Origin: Ecdyonurus torrentis | Taxonomy: Eukaryota > Arthropoda > Insecta > Ephemeroptera > Heptageniidae | Length of the DNA stretch: 64,000 bases | Direction of reading: 5' to 3' | Assembly (NCBI GenBank): GCA_949318235.1 | Contig: OX439137.1 | Span: 20,950,518 to 21,014,517 of the forward strand | In this document: piece after piece, positions 54,150-64,000 of the stretch | Numbering within the stretch: the first letter of the stretch is position 1 | How the letters are laid out: every line of letters begins with the position of its first letter | Made by a program: the position numbers and the translations under genes | Notes under the pieces: generated by a model | Databases searched by the model: none | What the model saw: only the letters and a program-made list of their open reading frames with translations | Told to the model about the DNA's origin: nothing

Positions 54150-57100
54150 ATGAAGCAAGTGATACTCATATTAAGTTTGCTGTGCTTCGCAAGGGCATTA
54201 AAATTTGATTTTTCAGACGGGATTGATAGAGGATATATTTATAACTGTGGCTATGAAACATCTATTAATATATCATATTATGTTAAAGATGCGAGCAATT
54301 ATCCAGGAAATTTAGATGGAAAATTATTTGTACCATCTGAGAACTCATGTTGGAAATTGAAATTTGAAATTGCATCTAAAGAAATGCAAAAGTTAAATGT
54401 TATACGTGCTGTATTTTGGATGAAACAAATAAACACAAATGTAAATAATTACCCTCAATTTCAAATTTATGATGAAAGTACCTATGACTACTTTTTAGTC
54501 ACTAAAAATACTAACAATGATGGCAACTGGATGGAAGTATACATCCATAGAAACTACCTTAGATATACAATAGATACACAACTTACGGTAAATATGAATT
54601 ATTATCAATATGTGGCATAAAAGTTATGTTAAGATAGTACTTTAGGGTATGAGTGTTTTATTATTATTTTTATTTTGAATTAAGTTTAGACTGCTGTACC
54701 CAAAAAGGAAATAAAAAAGTTCTATTTTAAAAAACAATCGTCACAAGAGCGTCAAAGTGCCGAAAAATGCCCCGCCCCCTATGCAAAAGAAACTATATTT
54801 GGTCTCAAATTTGGACCCACTGTAAAAAAAAGTTCAGTGCTTAAAAATATACTATAGGTTGTTCTTTGTGTTGGCTTTTAATTAAAAATGATATGTCAGA
54901 TTTTTCTAGAACGAACTTGCCGAGAATTTTTTTTTTCGCAATTTGGCCCATGTTAATTTGATTACTATGCAATTGTCAATCAATTTTTTCACCGTAAAAG
55001 TCTCCTAAAAATCGTTTTTATAACTCAAATGCATTAAAACGTGATCTGTAAAACACGCTAGTATTTTTTGTTGAGAAATGAATCAAGAAAATTTTTGCTT
55101 TCGGTGAGTTTTGTATTTTGTACAGCTCTGGACAAAAGTTCTTGAACGATTTGCATTATGCAATGCGCAACGACACTATGTTATCTTTATGAGAAAACGC
55201 AGCGGCCGCTGCTGCTCCGTTCGGGAACTTTTGGCCAAAGCTGTACATGTTATAGGTGGCGAATATAACGACTTTAAATTTTGACGCTAATTTCCGGAAG
55301 ATTTTATTTGAGTTGACACTTTTTGGAGCAACAAGATTTGTTCCTTGGTTCATTATTAACCTTAAAAATGAAATAAACTTGCGTTTTGCCACAACATCGC
55401 TACCCTACAGCAGTACCTTAAATAATGCTATAGTAAAGACCTCTTTGATTTATATTAAAAAAATGCCATGTTTTGGTCAAGAATACACAGGTCAGCTAAG
55501 GATCAAAAGAATGAATTTTTTTAAATAGCAAACGAAGCTTTAAACCTCAATCAAATCCTTATTTCTAGGTCCTAATGCGGTAGAAGACTAAAAAAAATGC
55601 TTTCAGTTATTGTAAGTTTTTATTCGTGCAAAAAATAAGGGAAAATGACGTTTCTCCTATGCTGGTCAATGCATTAGACACCACAAACATTGCATTATAG
55701 CAAAAGTATATGATAGATAGGTCTATATTTATTTAATCTAAAAATAAGTATGTAATTTACATGAAACACTTTTAAGTTTTACATCATGAAATAATAAAAT
55801 AATTACAGAAAAGACAATAACACACGTTTTAAGCAATAAATAATAAATATTTCTAGAATAGTAAGATTTCAAAAGATTTCCCAAGAAAAAAAAATTACTT
55901 TGGTATCCCATTGAATTGAAACAAAAAAATGTGTATTTTTCGAGGGCATTAATTTTAAATATTTCTTTCTTTATTAATTTATTACTCACTCACTCACTCA
56001 TTTTAACTAATTTAACTCATTTTTTAATTATTTATTGTTGGTTTATTTACTTATTTATTTATTATATTTTCAGAATTTATTGTACTCCTTCTCAGCCAAC
56101 TATTACGAAATCGCATACAGAAGCCTTGAGTTCCTTGCAGATTACCCATCTGAAATATCAACAAGTAAAACCTCAAAAATTTATGATTTCTCCAATGGTT
56201 ACCAAGATTTCAAAATTGAGCCATGTATAGGAAAGAGGAATTCATTAATGTCAACATTTGATATTAGACTTCCAAAGTGGACAATTGAAGATGCCAACAA
56301 CTACCCTGAACCCAAATCAGGTCCAATTGAAGGAAAAGTTATGGCTTTTAATGTTAATGGTAGAACTTGTTTAAAATTTTCAGATACATTATCAATCACT
56401 CCTAACTCTCAGTTGTCAATGCTAGTATGGATTGCAAACTGGCAAAATTTACAATATTCGATGTATCAAGATCAAATATTTACTATACGAGTTTCTTTTA
56501 TATCAGAAAATGGAAAAGAATTTGAAGTAATTAAAAAAGATCATATACCTTACATTAATAGAACATCCCCAGGAGAATGGATACTTATTACTGAACCTTT
56601 GGACTTTGTGCAGTATAATCGTGATTTCAAGGTAAGCTGATTTTTTAATGTAACGATTTGCCCTTATATTTGCAAAAGTAATTATAAATCCAATCATATC
56701 AGTAAAAAAAACATCAAAAAATTAAAATTCGGGGGCATTAGATAAAGCCATGCTAAAAATCTTGCATAATATTTTTCAACAGACTTTGCGCTAAATGACA
56801 TGCTACATGGAAGTATCCTTGCAAGATCTTAAAGTGCATCTTGAAAAATCTTGGCAACTAATGTTATCTTGTGCAATCATGATAAATATGCTAACCCGAG
56901 CCATACGAAAATGCTGATAAAAGTTTGAGAAAGCCTTGATTAAGTGCTTATAAACATTTGATAGTAGTGTTTTTGTCTGATAATACATGGATAAAGGACT
57001 GATAGAGTTTGATAGAATTTTTTGAATCTAGGAGTAAAAACTGAAAAAAGTATGATAAATATATTATAAAGTATTGATAAAAGTTTGATAATTATAAATG

Positions 57101-58341
57101 ACTGATAAACGTTTGATTATTATTTTTTTTTTAATTTCAAACATCTGATAAAAGTATGAATATATAAACTTAAAAATAAAATTTGAAATTTTTCAAAAGT
57201 CTGATAAAAGTTTGATGACCTAACGGGAAATAAATTTGGAGGGGAACGCGAGGCGCCTCTTTTGGTAGACGAAACCGTTGAGGACTTAGAAAATTTTGGA
57301 GTGTACAGCAGGAGCAGAGGTAGCAGGCAGTAGCACAAGTCAGCCAGAGCAGTATGCACGCACTTTGTTAGCGCTTACATATTTCAATTAAAACTAAGCA
57401 GCAAGAAGCTTCACCTACTTGTAAGAGGAGCTTCATGTGGTCATCATGTTAATATATAGGTAAGTGACATGTTCACATTAATAATTATTTCAATATTTAT
57501 TGTAATTAATTGTATTTCATGTGTTTCAGCTAGGAAACCAACTTGATCTCAAGCTGTTACGATTACCGATGTGTGCGACTCATCCGCTCCTATAATCCGA
57601 TGCATCCTTTGAAAAATAAAGTTTTTTTCTCTTATTAATTGAAGAATATCAATTAATAAGAATATTTTGTAATACAAGGCAAAATTGGCAACAATGTTAT
57701 GACAAACATTGAAGTGGATAGTGCTGGGTGGAATGTGGGATGAAGGGTACAGGAGGGAGGGAGGGGGAAGGGGGAGGGAAGGGAAGAGAAAAATGCATAA
57801 TTATTTATCAGACATTTATCAGCTTTTTATCAAACATTTATCAGCTTTTTATCAGACATTTATCAGCTTTTTATCAGACATTTATCAGATTTTATTCAGT
57901 GTTTTATCAGCTTACAAGTCAAATTTCAATGTAAAATTTTACATGTATAAGCATAGGAGAAACGAAAAAATTTGTCCTATGCTTATACATGGTAATTTGA
58001 CTGATAAAAGTTTGAAAAGTGTCGCATATAAGACTTTTATCAGACCTTTATACATATTTTATAATATCTTTATCAGTCAAAATTTATCAATGCTTTATAA
58101 ATCATTTATCAGACTTTTTGTGTATCACGGGAAATTATATTTTAAAACGCGTATTTTATCTATGTATTTTTGATTTTGTTGACAGCTACAATTGTCAGTG
58201 GGAGCTGATACTGAGCTTAATTTACAATTAAATAACAAGATACCTTTTACGATCAGTTACATCAGTATTTACGAAGCAGGAACTCCGGAACCGACAAAGA
58301 AGCCAAAACCTCCAAAACCCACAAAACCTACAAAACCATAA
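54150..58341 (+). CDS. secreted two-domain DFSDG-family protein, tandem gene 4 (most diverged)
   Basis: Exons 54150-54587, 56074-56631 and 58186-58341 give 383 residues, again with two phase-0 introns. The signal peptide is MKQVILILSLLCFARA, followed by FDFSDGIDRGYIYNCG. Domain 1 keeps KDASNYPGNLDGK and NSCW; domain 2 has DFSNGYQDFKIEPC, EDANNYPEP and RTCLKF, with Asn for Asp in the DFSDG motif. The tail is shorter and purer than in the other genes: PEPTKKPKPPKPTKPTKP then stop, without the CxC pair. The donor of exon 1 is GTAAAT, weaker than the GTAAGT of genes 1-3. Both introns carry transposons. A run of about 18 A follows some 90 bp after the stop. Same family, unknown function. Confidence 0.82.
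54890..55410 (+). repeat. interspersed repeat in intron 1 of gene 4, related to the upstream flanks of genes 2 and 3
   Basis: TTTTTCTAGAACGAACTTGC, AAAATCGTTTTT and GCCACAACATCGCTACCCTA recall 25790-26110 and 43720-43880/45730-45840, though diverged. A TA-flanked MITE (55123-55243) sits inside it. Confidence 0.55.
55123..55243. mobile_element. Tc1/mariner-type MITE in intron 1 of gene 4
   Basis: The ends CAGCTCTGGACAAAAGTTC and AACTTTTGGCCAAAGCTG are flanked by TA. The interior keeps GAAAACGCAGCGGCCGCTGC, as in the gene 2 and 3 copies. Confidence 0.8.
56893..58131. mobile_element. 1.24-kb DNA element with CTGATAAA motif arrays, in intron 2 of gene 4
   Basis: A near-identical copy lies at 60264-61510. 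The end CCCGAGCCATACGAAAATGC is imperfectly inverted to ATCACGGG at the right. CTGATAAA recurs many times near the left end and TTTATCAG near the right end, including a short tandem array at about 57800-57910. The GC-richer centre contains a possible 70-bp intron (57460-57529, GTAAGT...TTTCAG) and AATAAA at 57615-57620. It has no transposase ORF; long ORFs over the TATCAG array are artefacts. Confidence 0.75.
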
Positions 58342-59001
58342 AATCAACATCAAGATTTCGACCCTACGTAACCCAAACTTCCCAAACTTGGACCTACGCA
58401 ACTAAACAATCATTGATATATATTATTATTAAAAAAAAAAAAAAAATAGAGCGTATGCTGCAATTTCTGTAAATACGATTTAAAAAGTAAGCGTTGTTCA
58501 CAAATTTTCAATACTGTAAAATATTGTAGAATTAACGATTATGACGTCAAATTAAACCTTCACAAAAATACGATAGAAACTATAAGTTTTCATTATACTA
58601 CAATAATTGAATTATTTTTACCTGTACAACATTTTCAATGAAATATTTAAATATGCAGAATTTTTACTTTAGCACTCATACTGTCTTGAAGCTTCAAATT
58701 ATCAAAAACTTCAAGTCATTGTAATATTTAGACAACGTCATCTGCTAGCACTTTGTTAGTATAACTAGCCTTTTAAATTGCTTACTGTTTCACTAAATAC
58801 ATTTTTTTAAAGTTTTCTTTTATGCGTCAAAAGTTTAGAATTATAATTTAGCGCTACTTCTGTTAATATTAATAATATTAATATTTATCATTGGGAAAAG
58901 TGGTGCACGATAGCCATATAGTGTATAAAACACACCAAAATTTTACAATTAAAGACAACATTTCAGTTTTTGTGTTAACTGAAGTATTATTCATATAAAG
59001 C
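58342..59001. other. gene-free stretch after gene 4
   Basis: It contains a poly(A) run at about 58429-58446 and a decayed TGACGTCA MITE remnant (about 58480-58560). No gene or clean repeat borders. Confidence 0.5.
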
Positions 59002-59859
59002 TTAAAGGCATAGACCAGAGAAAAACAAAAGCATTTATATCACAAAACACTTGATGGGATTTACATAAATAACATTAGTTTGTCTCAAAACCCAACAGAA
59101 GCCCTCTAGCAGTGATCAGAAAATTCAATTTGTGCAAACCGCTCAACATTTTCATACTAATTTTTACGACATAAACATAAATTTTCATGCAAATTGCATA
59201 CTTTACAGTTTTTTCACGCTCTCTCGTGGGGCTACATTAACATTCTGTTAAAACTTGTAATCAGTTTTGAAGATCCCATTTTTAGTTTTAAAGAATATTT
59301 GTGCGCAAATATCATGAAAAAGCTCAACTGAAATACAATAGTGAAAATTATGTAGATGTGTGAGAATATGAATTTGTTAACACTCGAAAATAGACGTAAG
59401 AGAAATGATATCGTATGTTTAAAGAAATATTTATGTAATAAAATTGATGACTTCTCTGTATCTTCCCAAATAAAATTCAATGATTACCAAAGAGTACTGT
59501 GAAACCCGCAACTTTTCAAAGTAATAACATATAATAATGATGTGTCTAAAAATGCATTTCTACCAAAGGTCTACTTTACTATGTAACGAAGTGCATATTG
59601 ATGTAATTAATTAATCGTATAATAAAAAAAAATGTCTTCAATAATATTTCAGTATAATTTGTTTGCTTATTAATTCTAATTTTCTGATGTATTGTGCATG
59701 ATGCGTAATTTTAATCCATATATTTCTCTTTATATCTATCTTAAAATGAATGTACTGTGTGTACCACCAATGTATTGGGCAAGTAAAATTGTCTGTTTTT
59801 AGTTTACAATTAAACTAAACTAAAAAGCACATGTTGTTTTATGTGGTCTATTGCTTTAA
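59002..59859. mobile_element. TTAA-flanked MITE interrupted by extra sequence
   Basis: The left part (59002-59283) and right end (about 59820-59859) match the 13159-13502 element, with TTAA at both ends (59002-59005, 59856-59859). About 540 bp between them are extra AT-rich sequence without recognisable ends or ORF. Confidence 0.7.
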
Positions 59860-59869
59860 ATTTGACGCG

Positions 59870-60040
59870 CGTCGACAAATGAATAAAAGTTTGAAAATTG
59901 TAAGCAATGGAGCCGTTAACGTTGTTTTTAAAAATTATATGTGAACGGCTCTATTTGTTTACATTGTTCCAACTTTGCCAACTTTGTTTATCTGTCAATG
60001 CGAGTCTAATTTACACGTCATATGAATAATACTTTATGTT
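59870..60040. mobile_element. palindromic MITE of the GACGCG/GGAGCCGTT family
   Basis: Contains GACGCGCGTCGAC, then AATGGAGCCGTTAACG paired with ATGTGAACGGCTCTATTTG, ending in CATATGAATAATACTTTA. A diverged relative of 25035-25235. Confidence 0.6.
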
Positions 60041-60157
60041 TCCATATAGGAAAGCATTGTTGTAAAAATAAAAGTTTTTCACCACAACTACAAGAGAGAT
60101 TGAATATATTAACTAATTTTTAAAATATGAAAGCTATATGATGATTTTGAATTATAT

Positions 60158-61638
60158 ACACGGAAAACATAAATTTAAGAAATTATTCAGATACATATAC
60201 AAGTAACTCTTCAGTACAAACCAATAACTTTTAAGAAAAAAGTTTAAAGAGAAACTCGTTATAACGAGCCATACGAAAATGCTGATAAAAGTTTGAGAAA
60301 GCCTTGATTAAGTGCTTATAAACATTTGATAGTAGTGTTTTTGTCTGATAATACATGGATAAAGGACTGATAGAGTTTGATAGAATTTTTTGAATCTAGG
60401 AGTAAAAACTGAAAAAAGTATGATAAATATATTATAAAGTATTGATAAAAGTTTGATAATTATAAATGACTGATAAACGTTTGATTATTATTTTTTTTAA
60501 ATTTCAAACATCTGATAAAAGTATGAATATATAAACTTAAAAATAAAATTTGAAATTTTTCAAAAGTCTGATAAAAGTTTGATGACCTAACGGGAAATAA
60601 TTTTGGAGGGGAACGCGAGGCGCCTCTTTTGGTAGACGAAACCGTTGAGGACTTAGAAAATTTTGGAGTGTACAGCAGGAGCAGAGGTAGCAGGCAGTAG
60701 CACAAGTCAGCCAGAGCAGTATGCACGCACTTTGTTAGCGCTTACATATTTCAATTAAAACTAAGCAGCAAGAAGCTTCACCTACTTGTAAGAGGAGCTT
60801 CATGTGGTCATCATGTTAATATATAGGTAAGTGACATGTTCACATTAATAATTATTTCAATATTTATTGTAATTAATTGTATTTCATGTGTTTCAGCTAG
60901 GAAACCAACTTGATCTCAAGCTGTTACGATTACCGATGTGTGCGACTCATCCGCTCCTATAATCCGATGCATCCTTTGAAAAATAAAGTTTTTTTCTCTT
61001 ATTAATTGAAGAATATCAATTAATAAGAATATTTTGTAATACAAGGCAAAATTGGCAACAATGTTATGACAAACATTGAAGTGGGTAGTGCTGGGTGGAA
61101 TGTGGGATGAAGGGTACAGGAGGGAGGGAGGGGGAAGGGGGAGGGAAGGGAAGAGAAAAATGCATAATTATTTATCAGCTTTTTATCAGACATTTATCAG
61201 CTTTTTATCAAACATTTATCAGCTTTTTATCAGACATTTATCAGCTTTTTATCAGACATTTATCAGATTTTATTCAGTGTTTTATCAGCTTACAAGTCAA
61301 ATTTCAATGTAAAATTTTACATGTATAAGCATAGGAGAAACGAAAAAATTTGTCCTATGCTTATACATGGTAATTTGACTGATAAAAGTTTGAAAAGTGT
61401 CGCATATAAGACTTTTATCAGACCTTTATACATCTTTTATAATATCTTTATCAGTCAAAATTTATCAATGCTTTATAAATCATTTATCAGACTTTTTGTG
61501 TATCACGGGTAGTATAAACGTAAATTCTTTAGCGGTAAATAGTTAACTCTTTAGATTCTAAAAAAAATAGTATGTGTCTAGCGAATTTATTATAAAAAAA
61601 GTCTAAATAGTAAATCTTTAGATAATTTTTTCCGTGTG
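60158..61638. mobile_element. small MITE with ACACGGAAAA ends split by the CTGATAAA element
   Basis: ACACGGAAAACATAAATTTA (from 60158) and TTTTTTCCGTGTGG (to about 61640) are inverted ends of a short host MITE. The second copy of the CTGATAAA element (60264-61510) occupies its middle. That copy has its own 70-bp putative intron (60827-60896) and AATAAA (60982-60987), and a motif array about 12 bp longer than its partner's. Confidence 0.65.
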
Positions 61639-61675
61639 GAGTTTCCTAGCATATAATTTTGCACTATTTAATATA

Positions 61676-61876
<201 letters not shown>

Positions 61877-62329
61877 ATAAAAGGATATTAACAAAACACA
61901 AATGGTGTGAATTAATTGTCAATAATGAGAATGACTGTTATGTAACTGTATGCATGTCTGCCATTTAGTTTCCTTTTATTTTATTATTATTTTGATTATC
62001 AATTTGTTTAAATGAAAACATTGTATTTTTTATTTCCAAAGACTCAAAAAATTAAGAATATGGTTATTTAAATTTTGTGTAACTATAAAGATGCGTTATA
62101 ATTAGTTTAATTTTTATGCAAAGCACATTTTTCCACTCCTTGCCCCTACCTTCTTTAACTAAAATCGTGTTAAATTTATATGTACAGGATTATGTAGCCT
62201 AGTGTTAAATTTATATTATATTAAAATGTACACTATTTCAGATGGTAATATTGCTAACTGATGTAAATATGTTAAGTTAGGTAATATTGTTAGTAAAATT
62301 TTGATAAAGTTTTGAGGTTATGTTTCAAA

Positions 62330-62628
62330 CTAAAAATTAAAAAGCTTTGCGGAATGATATCAAAACACAACGTGTCTCATACAAATGGGAAGGGAAAAAG
62401 TCCAACTATTAAATTTCAAGAGGTTAGGAGATACCATTTGTTTTAAATATATAAGAAAAATGTCAAACTTTCTAGGAAAACATTGACTTTATTCATCTTC
62501 AATCCTTTTCAATTTTAAAGAAATATTATCTAACACCTTAAAATTTTTAAAGTTGGACGTTTTCCTTTCCCATTCTTATAAGGCTCATAATATATTGGTA
62601 TCATTCCGGAAAGCTTTTTAATTTTAGG
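62330..62628. mobile_element. foldback MITE of about 300 bp
   Basis: The left end CTAAAAATTAAAAAGCTTTG and right end GAAAGCTTTTTAATTTTAG are inverted. Inner pairs follow: CGGAATGATATCA/TGGTATCATTCCG and GGGAAGGGAAAAAGTCCAAC/GTTGGACGTTTTCCTTTCCC. The middle is unrelated AT-rich DNA. Confidence 0.75.
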
Positions 62629-63240
62629 GCTAAAAATGGTGCCTTTTATCTATAAAAATGCGTTTTATTTATTTATTTTTAATTTTTCTAACCTTTTCCT
62701 AACCTCCAGCCTACAAATACAAAACAATCAAACTACAATTAAAAAAAAAAAAAAAGGAAAAGGTTTTGAAGAGGATATTGAAATATCAAATAATTCCATT
62801 AGCTTATCTCTTAAAATAAGATTATACAAACAAAATATTTTCAAGATAAAATTATATTTTTGTTAAAAAAATTACGTCAATAAGTGCTTCAAAGATAAGC
62901 ATTATTGTATGTAATTCTAATCTATTGCTTTGAATATTAGTTTACAAGTTGCTTCAGTTTTGAACCATCATCTACATAAGACGAGCTTTAGTTAAATAGT
63001 TTAATCGTTAATGTAAATAAGTAAGTATTTAAATATTAATTAAAGCTAAATTTGATTTTAATAGGTTTATTTATTACATAATATAATGGTGAACATGTAG
63101 AAATAAAAATAATAATAATAATAATAACAAAATGATGTCAATATTACACTAAAATTTATTTGGTTTGTTGGACATTAGAAGATAAGCTAAATGTATTATT
63201 GTTTTATCATTGTAATTATTTTTATTCAATTATTTTACAG

Positions 63241-64000
<760 letters not shown>

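Noticed and set aside
57709..58173. 154-codon ORF and its twin at 61076-61512
   Set aside because: They run across the TTTATCAG motif array and flanks of a non-coding transposable element. The frames differ between the two copies and there is no domain or splice context.
59284..59820. The 540-bp interruption of a TTAA MITE as a separate transposon
   Set aside because: I could find neither inverted ends nor a target duplication, so it is only noted as extra sequence.

Overview
This is a window of a nuclear genome from an animal, most likely an invertebrate. The evidence is spliced genes with GT-AG introns, a TPR/MYND/SET gene of the SMYD4 type, tRNA-derived SINEs, 3' ends of non-LTR retrotransposons, an LTR element and many short inverted-repeat DNA transposons. 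The DNA is very AT-rich and crowded with (TA)n, (TC)n, (CATT)n, (GATT)n and (GT)n microsatellites. Probable TCAGT-type initiators downstream of TATA boxes would suit an arthropod, but the species cannot be fixed from sequence alone.

Layout. 1-8.8 kb holds no gene I can support: a hAT-type non-autonomous element with an 8-bp target duplication, other foldback repeats, a tRNA-like sequence and microsatellites. 8.8-12.9 kb (minus strand) is a four-coding-exon SMYD4-like gene that reconstructs to 600 residues with an intact MYND zinc finger and SET core. 13-19.3 kb is gene-free and full of MITEs. 19.3-58.3 kb (plus strand) carries four tandem paralogues of one secreted-protein gene (383-408 residues). 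Each has three coding exons separated by phase-0 introns, a signal peptide, two homologous domains opening with a DFSDG motif, and a Lys/Pro/Thr-rich tail. 58.3-64 kb is again repeats, with a doubtful gene start running off the right edge.

Genes 2 and 3 come from a recent duplication of a unit that includes their upstream flank (22.4-26.4 kb matches 34.1-46.1 kb). Comparing the two copies shows filled and empty sites for many transposons: a non-LTR fragment, several MITEs, a hAT-like element, an LTR element, a SINE and a 6-kb block bounded by inverted repeats. By hand count, genes 2 and 3 differ at 35 of 408 residues, with exon 1 changes mostly amino-acid-changing, while the proximal promoter and signal peptide are almost identical. 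The mature secreted proteins are therefore the fast-changing part of the locus.

The most interesting object is this four-gene family of two-domain secreted proteins, which I do not recognise as a named family. Each domain looks like a beta-sandwich (MAM-like or galactose-binding-like layout), but that is inference. SMYD4-like is a housekeeping neighbour with no evident functional link to the array.
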